64,000 nucleotides of DNA from assembly GCA_963755395.1 (NCBI GenBank), contig CAVWJJ010000003.1, positions 434,001 to 498,000 of the forward strand, written 5' to 3'. A program made the position numbers and the translations under genes. Below the pieces are notes generated by a model that did no database searches, was not told where the DNA came from, and saw only the letters and a list, made by a program, of their open reading frames with translations. The DNA comes from DAHVFK01 sp963755395. GTDB lineage: Bacteria > Pseudomonadota > Gammaproteobacteria > Burkholderiales > SG8-39. Shown here piece after piece: positions 50,203 to 58,936 of this stretch. The number at the start of each line of letters is the position of its first letter. Position 1 is the first letter of the stretch.

Positions 50203-52487
50203 GTCTGCCTCCTTTCTTCGAGCTTGAACGCCGCGAGAACCGGCCGCTTCACCTGATCGAGCACGAGCGCGAATCCGATCGCGGCGCCGAGAACCGCCGC
50301 AACGGTACGCCAAGGCAGCGGCGACATCAGGATTCCCGCCGATGCGAGCACGAAAACGATGCCGACGTCGGCGAGCGAGGCCGCCACGACCCACCTGCCG
50401 GGCGCGGAGCTCCACAGCCGACGCCGCTCGCGCACCACGTAAAGCACGGCCTGGCTTCCGAACACCAGGACGACGAAGGCCAGCGTCTGAAGCGCGGCGG
50501 GCTCGAGACCCAGCCGGGACTTGCCGTACTCCAGCACGCCCACCGAGAACGCGAGCTTGCACGCGCCGAGCGCGATCCCGGCGGCGGTGATGTTCCGCAT
50601 CCGCCAGCGGCTCGGCGAGCGCGCCGGGCTCGCGCGGTCGGTCGTGAGCGACATCGCGAGGAGGTCGTTCGTCACCAACACCAGCACCATGAGCGTCGGG
50701 GTCATGACCGCGCGCCCGGTCAAGGCTAGACCGATCGCGAGAAAAAGGACGATCTCGATCTTCTTTATAAGCATGTTGAAGGTGAACGCCAAAAGGCGCT
50801 GGAAAGCGACCCGGCCTTCGCGCACCGCGTGCACGACGCCCGCCAGCCCGGGCTCGGTCAGGACCAGGGCGGCCGCGGCCTTGGCGACGTCGGTCGCACC
50901 GGCGACGGCGATTCCGATCTGCGCCTGCCTGAGCGCGGGCGCGTCGTTCGTGCCGTCGCCGCACATTCCGACCACGTGGCCGCGGCCCTGCAGGGTCTTT
51001 ACCAGCCGGTACTTCTCCTCCGGCACGACACGGGCGAAAACATCGCCGTCGATGCCCACTTGGCGGGCGATCGCCGCAGCGGTCGCCGGGGAGTCTCCGG
51101 TCACCATGACCGTTTGCACCCCCGCGTCGCGCAGCGTGGCGACGAGCGCAGCGGAGTCCTCGCGCGGCGGATCGGCGAGCGCGACCATGCCCGCCAGACG
51201 AAGCGCGTTCTCCGGCCCGGCGGCGACCGCGATCACCCGCTGTCCGCGTCCGGCGAGATCGCCGACCAGCCCGGACGCGTCCTCGGGCGCCTGCAGGCGC
51301 GGGGCGAGCGCCTCGAACGCGCCCTTGGCGACGTGCAGCTCGGCGCCGTCGCGACCGAGGGCGACGGCGAGCGAGACCCTGGTCGCCGGGTCGAAGGGCT
51401 CGAAGCGCAGCAGCCGCTCGGGCGCGGCACGCGCGGCGGCGCGGATCGCGCTGTCGATCGGGTCCTGGCCCGCTTCCGAGCTGGCGAGCGCGGCAAGCGC
51501 AAGCACGCGCTCGCGATCGAAGCCCGGCATCGCAACGATCTCGGCGATCTGCATCGCGTTCTGCGTCAGCGTGCCGGTCTTGTCCGCGCAGAGGACGTCC
51601 ATCGCGGCGGCTTCGTGCACTGCCGAGAGGCGCGTGAGCAGAGCGCCCCGCCGCGCCAGCATCTGGGCGGCGAACGCCGCCGAGAGCGCGAAAGTCGCGG
51701 GCAGCGCCACCGGGATCGTGGCGAGCAGCGCCGTGAGCGCAAGCCGCGTCACGTTCACGCCCGGCATGCCGGACGCGACGGCATAGACGACGATGAGCAC
51801 CGCGACCGTTCCGTTCACCAGCGCGAGGCTGCGCGTCGCCGCGAGGATCGCCGCCTGCTCGGTGCTCGGGTGGCGCGCGACGCGCACCAGCTCCGCGGCG
51901 CGCCCGAAGTAGGTCTTCGACCCGGTCGCGCTCACTTCCGCCAGCGCCTGCCCGCGGCGCACCATCGAGCCCGCGTAGACCGTGCCGCCCAGGCTCGCCT
52001 CGACCGGAACCGATTCGCCGGTGAGCGTCGACTGGTCGACCAGGATCGAGCCTGAAAGGAGCAGCGCATCCGCGGGGACCAACGCCCCGAGCGGCAGCCT
52101 GATGGCGTCGCCGGGCACCAGCTCGGCAGCGGGAAGCCGCACCCATTCGCCGTCGCGGCGAACCAGGGCCGTCGGTGCGAGCCTCTTCTTCAGCGCCGCG
52201 AGCGCCGCGCCCGCCCGGCTTTCCTGGACGAAGCCGAGAATCGCGTTGAACAGAAGCAGGCTGCCGATCACCCCCGCTTCGATCTGCGCGCCGAGCCAGA
52301 GCTGCAGCAGAACCGCCACCTCGAGCAACCAGGGGACCGGTCCCCAGAACTTCGCGAGGAAGCCCAGCCAGCGCGGGACGACCTTCTCGCTGACGGCGTT
52401 CGGGCCGAATTCGCCGAGCCGCCGGCGGGCCTCGGCGCCCGTCAGGCCGGCCGGCGTCGTGGCTGCGGCGGGGATGTCCAAGGACAA
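50199..52487 (-). CDS. P-type (P3A) proton-efflux ATPase
   Basis: The 762-residue protein is a plasma-membrane H+-ATPase-like pump. It has a cation ATPase N-terminal segment, the actuator motif LTGESVPV, the phosphorylated D302 in DKTGTLT, and the hinge motifs MVTGDSPATA and GDGTNDAPALRQAQIG. About ten membrane helices are present. It lacks CPx metal motifs and N-terminal metal domains, so it is not a copper pump. The start is taken as TTG 52487; TTG 52481 has better spacing from GAGG and may be the true one. Confidence 0.88.
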   Translation of the reverse strand: MSLDIPAAATTPAGLTGAEARRRLGEFGPNAVSEKVVPRWLGFLAKFWGPVPWLLEVAVLLQLWLGAQIEAGVIGSLLLFNAILGFVQESRAGAALAALKKRLAPTALVRRDGEWVRLPAAELVPGDAIRLPLGALVPADALLLSGSILVDQSTLTGESVPVEASLGGTVYAGSMVRRGQALAEVSATGSKTYFGRAAELVRVARHPSTEQAAILAATRSLALVNGTVAVLIVVYAVASGMPGVNVTRLALTALLATIPVALPATFALSAAFAAQMLARRGALLTRLSAVHEAAAMDVLCADKTGTLTQNAMQIAEIVAMPGFDRERVLALAALASSEAGQDPIDSAIRAAARAAPERLLRFEPFDPATRVSLAVALGRDGAELHVAKGAFEALAPRLQAPEDASGLVGDLAGRGQRVIAVAAGPENALRLAGMVALADPPREDSAALVATLRDAGVQTVMVTGDSPATAAAIARQVGIDGDVFARVVPEEKYRLVKTLQGRGHVVGMCGDGTNDAPALRQAQIGIAVAGATDVAKAAAALVLTEPGLAGVVHAVREGRVAFQRLLAFTFNMLIKKIEIVLFLAIGLALTGRAVMTPTLMVLVLVTNDLLAMSLTTDRASPARSPSRWRMRNITAAGIALGACKLAFSVGVLEYGKSRLGLEPAALQTLAFVVLVFGSQAVLYVVRERRRLWSSAPGRWVVAASLADVGIVFVLASAGILMSPLPWRTVAAVLGAAIGFALVLDQVKRPVLAAFKLEERRQT

Positions 52488-52496
52488 GCCCTCGGG

Positions 52497-53600
52497 CTAG
52501 TTGGCGGGTATGGTGATGACCGGAATTTGCGGCACGGCGCCGGTCTCGGCGATAGACGAAAACACCAGCAAGAATGTGAATACGCGCTTGGATTCCAGAT
52601 CGCGGTCGTCGATCCAGAACCAGTTGCCGCGATAGTGCACCGCGACGTAGGCATCTGCCGGGCGTTCGGGGCTGGAACGAATCCGCGCAACCGGGAACGC
52701 GGGCGACGGTTTCTCCCCCGCCGGCGCCGCGGTCGCCCGACCCTGGACGAGATCCTCCTTGGGCACGTCGACACCGGAGGAAACGTTGGCCAGAATCTTC
52801 AGCATCGAGCGCGTGAGCAGCGTGATTTGATCGCCCTTGCCGGGCGCCGCACCGAAGCCAAGCTGCAACTGGTTCGCCTGCGGGCTGATGCCCAGCGTAT
52901 CCCTGACCAGGCGAATGTCCTCGTCGACCTTCCGGCCCGCGCCCGAGCGAAAGCTGACGAGCGTCACCTGCTGGTGGTCGCGCTTTTCTGTGCGAATCTC
53001 AAGGGCGCCCGCGTCCTGAATGCGACGCAGCGCGTCAATGACCCGCTGGAACCTCGGGTCTTCGGGTCGCGCGTGCAGCAACCCCGCCGAGGAGTTGTAC
53101 ACGCCGTTGATCGCTTCCACCGAGAGCCCCAAAATGAAGTTGGCCGGGTGTCCGCCCTGGATCATCGCGAAGATGGCCTCGGGCGGAATCGGCTGCAGCA
53201 GGCTGTCGATGTACTTCTTTCCGGTAACGGGCGTGTAAGTGATGGTGGGATGGTCCGTATAGGTGCCCCCTGCACCGAGCCTGCGATTGGTGTTGTTCGC
53301 ACCGGTCGAAGTAGAAAATGGATAGGAGTCCGCCGCAACATTGAGTTCACCTTGGAGCGTATACGAACTGATGACCGACGACACCTCGAGGAACACCGGG
53401 GCGTCGAAGTAGCGCAGCTTGACGATGTTGAGCAGCGTCTGCTCGCGCCAAGAGTCCGCGATCGCGCCGCCGTAGTCCAGCCGGTCGCGCGGCACGCTGG
53501 TGGGACCGATCGAAGCACATCCGGCCGCGAGGGCGGCCGCCAGCGCGACGATCAAGCGTACAAGGGATCGCCAGAGAGCGTCAGAAGTAGTAGCGGGCAT
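52497..53600 (-). CDS. Predicted outer-membrane lipoprotein of unknown function
   Basis: The 367-residue protein has a lipoprotein signal peptide with lipobox LAAGC (Cys28). I do not recognise a domain. A well-formed segment reads SWREQTLLNIVKLRYFD, and the body looks soluble, ending in hydrophobic residues. It overlaps the end of the barrel gene upstream by 20 bases and lies 10 bases before the proton ATPase, so it belongs to the same operon. Confidence 0.78.
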   Translation of the reverse strand: MPATTSDALWRSLVRLIVALAAALAAGCASIGPTSVPRDRLDYGGAIADSWREQTLLNIVKLRYFDAPVFLEVSSVISSYTLQGELNVAADSYPFSTSTGANNTNRRLGAGGTYTDHPTITYTPVTGKKYIDSLLQPIPPEAIFAMIQGGHPANFILGLSVEAINGVYNSSAGLLHARPEDPRFQRVIDALRRIQDAGALEIRTEKRDHQQVTLVSFRSGAGRKVDEDIRLVRDTLGISPQANQLQLGFGAAPGKGDQITLLTRSMLKILANVSSGVDVPKEDLVQGRATAAPAGEKPSPAFPVARIRSSPERPADAYVAVHYRGNWFWIDDRDLESKRVFTFLLVFSSIAETGAVPQIPVITIPAN

Positions 53601-54884
53601 AGAGCTCGAGCTTGCGTGAATTCTGCTTCTCGCCGAAGTCGGTCGAGCTGCCGCCGCGCAGCAGGAACAAGCGCAGTCGCAGCTCGAGGTTGTTGATGCC
53701 GGAGTACTGCAGCTCGGGAGTGATCTGGTAGCTGCGGTCCTGCAGATTCATCATCGCGGTGATCGCGGGCGTGAAATAGACGATGCCCGAGCGCGTCCTG
53801 GTGCTGGGCGCGGAAATATAGGTAGTTCTCGCCGGCGAAGGGCCGGCCGTAGCTCCCCTGGCCCAGCGCGAGCGCCTTCTGCAGCAGCGGCGCCGCCGGC
53901 TGCGCGAGCGAAGGCCGCGTCGACGAGCCGATAGAACGAGTCGGCCTCGGACTCCGAGTAGCCGGTGCCGTTGTGGTAGTACTCGGCGATGTACGTCGTG
54001 TTCCCCTGGGTGAGGTAGCGCAGCCCGAGCAGATAGCTGGTCGCGTTCGCGACCTCGGTCGTCACGCGCCCGCTCGCGTCGGTGACGGGCTTGGCGAATT
54101 GCGCAATGCGTGCCCACTCGCCGTGGATCTCGACGTTCGTCGTGAGGTTGCGCGCGAAATCGAAGCCGAAGCGCGCCGGGCGGCTGCCCTTGCCCTGCCA
54201 GGCGAAATCGAGGTCGGTGTCGCGGTACAGCCCGTAGAGCTTGGACGCGGGATTCGGGTGTCCGCTCGCGCCGAAGTCGTTGTTGACGTCGCTGCTCACG
54301 GGCATCAGCACCGGCGTGAAGGCGACCGTCTGCAGCGCGCCGCCCGGGTTCCAGATGAAGTCGCCGTCGGCCATGACGTAGCCTTCGCGCGCCAGCTGCG
54401 GATCGTTCGGGTCCTTCGGTCGCTGCACGAAGCCGATCGGGTTGAACGCATAGCCCTTGCCCCAGCTGAGCGCGCGCTTGCCCGCTTCGAGCGTGATAGC
54501 CGGGAGTCGGGACGGATCGAGTAGGCGGCCTCGTAGACGCTGTTGTCGTGATTGTGCGCAAGCTGATCGCGCTGCACGATCCGAGTTGGTGCGAAAGTCG
54601 AAGGTGCCGATGCCCTGGCGCAGCTTGCCGGTCAGCTGCAGTGTCGCGGTCGTGCGCCCGAGGTCGTCCCGCTGCGGCTGGCCGAGGTTGCTGAGCTGGT
54701 AGAAGGCCCCGCCGCGGTTGAGCGCGAAATCCTCCTGCTTGAGCTGGACGTAGCCGCCGAGCTCGAACGGCTTCTTCTCGAACGCGGAGGCATCGAAGCC
54801 GGCTTCCTCCGCCGCCCCGGCGCTTGCGGCCACCGCGAGGAGAGCGAGCGGCAAGAATCGCCGCGGTCTCCAACCGGGCTTCAT
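53581..54884 (-). pseudogene. Outer-membrane beta-barrel protein, frameshifted
   Basis: It begins with a signal peptide (LALLAVAASAGAAEE). Repeated amphipathic strands follow, including FELGGYVQLKQEDFAL, AGKRALSWGKGYAFNPIGF and RNLTTNVEIHGEWARI. It ends ELYARYYF, a Phe-terminated last strand as in outer-membrane barrels. I infer insertions near 54578, 53907 and 53821 and a deletion near 54520. Correcting them gives 434 codons exactly. The ATG at 54884 overlaps the upstream gene's stop. A role as the outer-membrane end of a lipid or substrate pathway is inferred from its neighbours. Confidence 0.78.
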
Positions 54885-55614
54885 TTGCGCAGCTCTTCGA
54901 CCCGCGGCAGATAGTTGAGCGTGAAGATCTCGTCGGGGAAGTCCCGCTTCTTGAGCCCCGACCACTGCATCACCGACTTGTAGCCCTTATACAGCGGGCT
55001 GTCGGTCTCGAGCGTCGCGGGACGCTTGATGCCGCCGCCGAAATCCTTGATGTTGCTGAAGTGCAGCGTCTTGAGCAGCAGGCCGCTCGCCGCGTAGCAC
55101 TCGATCGTCGATCGGCAGCAGATGCTTCTTGTCGACCCACATCTTGAGCCGGTCGTAGGCGACGTCGCCGGTCTTGGCCTTGAGCGAAAGCAGGTACTGC
55201 GTCCTTCTGCTCGTCCGCCGCTTCGACGTTGTATTCCGCGGTGTAGTCGATGCGCAGGATGTCGGCGTTGTTGAAGACGCTGCCGGTCACCGATTGCAGG
55301 CTCGTGATCCGGATCGCGCTGCCCGACGTCCGGAATGTAGAGCCACATGTTGTCGCCCAGACGCAGCGTCACGCGGCCCTTGTCGCTGGCGGGCGCGAGG
55401 AACAGCGCGACCACCTTGTCGCGGCCCTTCTTCATGGTGTAGAGCACGGACACCTTCTTGCTGCCGTCGGGCTGGATGTCGGTCAGCTGCCGGTACGACT
55501 CGTAGGACTCGGGCTCGAGGTTGCGGTCGACCTTCTTCAGGATTTCCGTTCCATCGACCGCCGCCGCCGGCAGCGCAACAGAGACAGAGCATCAGAAAGA
55601 CAGAACTTCCGCAT
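54881..55614 (-). pseudogene. LolA-like outer membrane lipoprotein-sorting protein, frameshifted
   Basis: The assembled pieces give about 244 residues. An N-terminal signal peptide is followed by segments such as YRQLTDIQPDGSKKVSVLYT, RVTLRLGDNMWLYIPDVG and FSNIKDFGGGIKRPATLE. This pattern of strands belongs to the LolA-like periplasmic carrier family. One-base insertions near 55322, 55200 and 55108, and a deletion in the signal peptide region (about 55570-55600), restore the frame. It sits between an ABC permease and an outer-membrane barrel, the place expected for a periplasmic shuttle. Confidence 0.8.
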
Positions 55615-55628
55615 GGTGCGCCGCGTCC

Positions 55629-56883
55629 TCAGACGTGGCCCAGCGCGCGCACCGGGTCCATGCGCGAGGCCTTCCACGCCGGCTGCAGGCTCGCGAGCAG
55701 CGCCATCACGACCACCATGGCGGCAATGGTCACGATATCCCGGACGGACACCGCGGGCGAGAGCAGTATCGCGTCGCGCTGCATGCCGAAGTGGAAGCTG
55801 ACCTTCCAGACGTTCAAGGCGTAGATCGCGGCCAGGCTGATCGCCGTTCCGAGTGCCGTGCCGCCCAGACCGAGCAGCAGGCCTTCGGTAAGGAACAGGG
55901 AAAGGATTCTTCGCGGCGGGGTGCCGATGGCCGAGATGGTGCCGATCTCGCGGATGCGCTCGTAGACCGCCATGACCATGACGTTCATCACGCTGATCAG
56001 CACGATGGACACCAGCATGATCTTGATGAACAGCGTCAGCAGGTCGATCATGCGCACGATGCTCGAGAAAGGCGACAGGTCCGCCCAGGTGTGCACTTCG
56101 AGCATCGGTTTGCCGTCCTTGTTGGCGACACCCGACAAGCTCCCGGTTCAGTTGCGCATAGGCCTTGTCGAGTTGCGCCGGGTTCTTGAGCCGGATGGCG
56201 ATCTCGCTCACCTCGGGCTGCTGCATGCGCAGCAAGGCCCGCGCGTCGTCGATGGTGATGTAGCCGTCGCTTGCCGCTCGGCCCGGATATGCTCTGCAGC
56301 ACGCCCGCGACGGTGAAGGTCTTGCCGTTGACCGAGCCGTCGCGGTTGGTCGCAACCAGCACCACGGTGTCGCCCACCTTCACCTTCATGCCGCGCGCGA
56401 TCAGCTCGGGGATGAGCATCTCGCCTCGCGCTTAGCAGCGGGCCGGCTCGCTTCTCGCCGATCAGCCGCCCGGGTAGCAGGGGCGTGGTGGCGATTTCCT
56501 TCGCCGGGTCCATGCCGTTGATGCGGATGCTGGTGGTCTCGGTGAAGTTGCTGAACATCGCGCCGAACTTGATGCGCTCGCGAATAGGCTTCGACCGAAT
56601 CCATCCCGCCGAGCGCCTGCTCGACCTTGCCGACCATCTGCGGCTGCATGTTGAGGTTCAGCGGCAGGTTGTCGATCGAGGCGACGTAGCCCTTGCGGTG
56701 CACTTCGAGGTGCCCGAGCATGGCGTCGGTGAACTGGCCGATCATGATCGTCTTGAACGATCCGGCCACGGCGACGAACAGCAGCACGCCAACGATGCCC
56801 AGGGTGATGAGCGAGGAGGTCAGGAGCGTGCGGCGGCCGAAGCGCGCGAGGTTCCGCGCGGCGATCTTGAGGACGTTAAGCAT
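55629..56883 (-). pseudogene. ABC transporter permease, FtsX/MacB/LolC type, frameshifted
   Basis: The first helix region reads RTLLTSSLITLGIVGVLLFV. A large periplasmic domain follows, then three C-terminal helices, with AVYERIREIGTISAIGTPP and the end SLQPAWKASRMDPVRALGHV, the signature tail of MacB/FtsX permeases. I infer four one-base insertions near 56585, 56425, 56275 and 56138. Removing them gives 1251 bases, or 417 codons. Its start overlaps the ATPase gene's stop by 8 bases. Confidence 0.85.
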
Positions 56884-57607
56884 GGGCCGCCTCCGTTTGA
56901 AGCGAGATCTGACCAGTTCGCTCGTTGCCGGCCGGCGGGCGGATACGCCCGTCTTCGAGCGTGAAGATGACTTCGGCCTCGCCCATGATCTTCGGGTCGT
57001 GGGTCGAGAAGACGAATGTCGTGCCGAGCTCGTCGCGCATCTTCTTCATCAGCTCGATGACGCGGTAGGCGGTGTCATGGTCGAGATTGGCGGTCGGTTC
57101 GTCGGCCAGCACCAGCTTCGCGTCGGTCGCCAGCGCGCGCGCCACCGCGACGCGCTGCTTCTGCCCGCCGGAGATCTGGTCCGGCCGCTTCTCTGCCTGG
57201 CCGGCCATGCCCACCGCCTCGAGCAGCCGCGTGATCTGCGCGCGCCGCTTCCGCTCCGGCCAGTTCTGCACCATGATCAGCGGGTACTCGATGTTCTCGT
57301 ACACCGTAAGCACCGGGATCAGGTTGAAGTCCTGGAACACGAAGCCGATGTTCCGCCCGCGGAAATCGGCCGCCGCGCGCCGGTCCAGCGTCCCGACGTC
57401 GGTGTCGAGCACGGTCAGCTTTCCGCTTGTCGGGTGGTCGAGGCAGCCGATCATGTTGAGCAGCGTGCTCTTGCCGCTGCCCGAAGGGCCGACGAAAGCC
57501 ACGAAGGACTTCGCCTCGATCGCGAAGTCAATGCCGCGCAGGGCCTGCACCTCAACTTCCCCGCTCCGGTAGGTCTTGACCAGCTTTTCAGCCCGCATGA
57601 GGCTCAT
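56876..57607 (-). CDS. ABC transporter ATP-binding protein, LolD/MacB type
   Basis: The intact 243-residue ATPase has Walker A GPSGSGKST, a Q loop in FVFQDFNLIPVLTVYEN, the signature ISGGQKQRVAVARAL, Walker B LVLADEPTANLD and the H loop FSTHDP. The LIPVLTVYEN and TANLD segments match the LolD/MacB/FtsE group that drives mechanotransmission rather than substrate passage. It is the first gene of the minus-strand operon reaching to DedA. Confidence 0.92.
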   Translation of the reverse strand: MSLMRAEKLVKTYRSGEVEVQALRGIDFAIEAKSFVAFVGPSGSGKSTLLNMIGCLDHPTSGKLTVLDTDVGTLDRRAAADFRGRNIGFVFQDFNLIPVLTVYENIEYPLIMVQNWPERKRRAQITRLLEAVGMAGQAEKRPDQISGGQKQRVAVARALATDAKLVLADEPTANLDHDTAYRVIELMKKMRDELGTTFVFSTHDPKIMGEAEVIFTLEDGRIRPPAGNERTGQISLQTEAAHA

Positions 57608-57676
57608 GGCGCCGCCTTGATCCCGCTTGACCAGCGAGTAGCCTATGCCGCCGCGCGCGCGGCGATTTGACCAGCG

Positions 57677-58873
57677 TCAATCCGCCGCGCGGCCGCGGAA
57701 GAAGCGCACATAGAGCACCAGGTAGCTCGCCTGAAGGGCGGCCGCGACCAGAAACGGTGCTCGAAGCATGCCCGCGTGGAGCATCAAGCCTGCCACCAGG
57801 GGACCGACCGCGCGCGGAATCTGGATCGAGACGTTCTGCAGGCTCGCCGCGAGGCCCCGCCGCTCGCGCGTGAGCCCCGCGACCAGCGCCTGCCGCACGC
57901 CCGCGGTGCCCTGGTTGAACCCGGCGCGCAGCGCGTAAAGGGCCGCCGCGACGCCGAACGACGGCATGAGCGGCACCGCGACCAGGAAGGCGAGGCCGAG
58001 GCCACGCATGATCACCACCGGGCCGATCAATCCGTGGCGGTGCACCAGCCGTCCCGCGACCACCGAGCCGATCGCGCCAAGCACGAAGCTCGCCGCAAGC
58101 GCCGGCCCGATCGACCCGGGACCGTGCTCGAAGCGCAGCGCGAACCAATAGGCGATGAGCGGCGCGATCATGCCGATGCCCAGGCCGTTGAGCGTGTTGA
58201 CGGCGACCAGGCGAACGAGCATGCGGTTTTCGCTGCGGCGCTCGGAAGCCGCGATCGCGCGCTCAAGCGGACGCGGCTGCTCCGGCTCGCCAAGCGAAGC
58301 GATGAGCGCGAACGCCGCGACCGATCCGGCGAGCGAAAGTAGAAACAGCGGGCGGTAGGCGAGCAGCTCGCCGAGCGGCCCGATGAGGAACTGCACGCCG
58401 CCCGCGAGGAGCGCGCCGAGCGCCATGCCGCCGAAGCCGATCGCCGCGTTGACGCTGAACACCGCGCCGCGCATTGCCACCGGCAGCGCCTGCGCCAGCC
58501 ACGCCTGCTCGAGCGGGCCGAACGGCCCGGCGCTGCCATTCGCGCCGCGGCCGAAGCCGCCGACGACTGCGGCCAGCACCAGGGCCGGCGGCGACGCGGT
58601 GAGCAGCGCGAGCAGCGCCGCGGCGGCCTGCAGCAGCTCGTAGGCCAGCAGAAAGCGGCGCCGCCCGAGGCGGTCGCTCATCGGCCCGACGGCCAGGGTA
58701 AGCGCGGCGCCCGCCACCAGCGCCGCCGAGAGCGTGGCTCCGATCGCGGGGGCCGTCCAGCCGAGCGCATTCAGGTAGAGCGCAAACGCGGCGACAAGGG
58801 CGCCCTGCCCGACGCTACGGGCCGCGCGCGCGGCCATCAGGCGCGCAACCGCGGGAGGCAATCGCGCGTTCAA
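57677..58873 (-). CDS. MFS transporter
   Basis: The 398-residue protein has about 12 hydrophobic helices and the MFS loop motif GPMSDRLGRRRFL between helices 2 and 3. The family looks drug/metabolite-efflux-like, but the substrate is unknown. The start is uncertain: TTG 58873 opens the frame, while ATG 58837 (MAARAARSVG) is also plausible. It lies between the ABC operon and the hydrogenase-like cluster, on the same strand as both. Confidence 0.82.
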   Translation of the reverse strand: MNARLPPAVARLMAARAARSVGQGALVAAFALYLNALGWTAPAIGATLSAALVAGAALTLAVGPMSDRLGRRRFLLAYELLQAAAALLALLTASPPALVLAAVVGGFGRGANGSAGPFGPLEQAWLAQALPVAMRGAVFSVNAAIGFGGMALGALLAGGVQFLIGPLGELLAYRPLFLLSLAGSVAAFALIASLGEPEQPRPLERAIAASERRSENRMLVRLVAVNTLNGLGIGMIAPLIAYWFALRFEHGPGSIGPALAASFVLGAIGSVVAGRLVHRHGLIGPVVIMRGLGLAFLVAVPLMPSFGVAAALYALRAGFNQGTAGVRQALVAGLTRERRGLAASLQNVSIQIPRAVGPLVAGLMLHAGMLRAPFLVAAALQASYLVLYVRFFRGRAAD

Positions 58874-58936
58874 GGCAGCCGGCAGCCCAGGGCCAGCGCG
58901 CCGAAGCCGGGAATCGTCCGCGAGATCACGTCCCGT

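Noticed and set aside
50199..52487. Copper or heavy-metal P-type ATPase linked to the Met-rich cassette
   Set aside because: No CPx motif and no N-terminal metal-binding domain; the motifs fit the proton-pump group.
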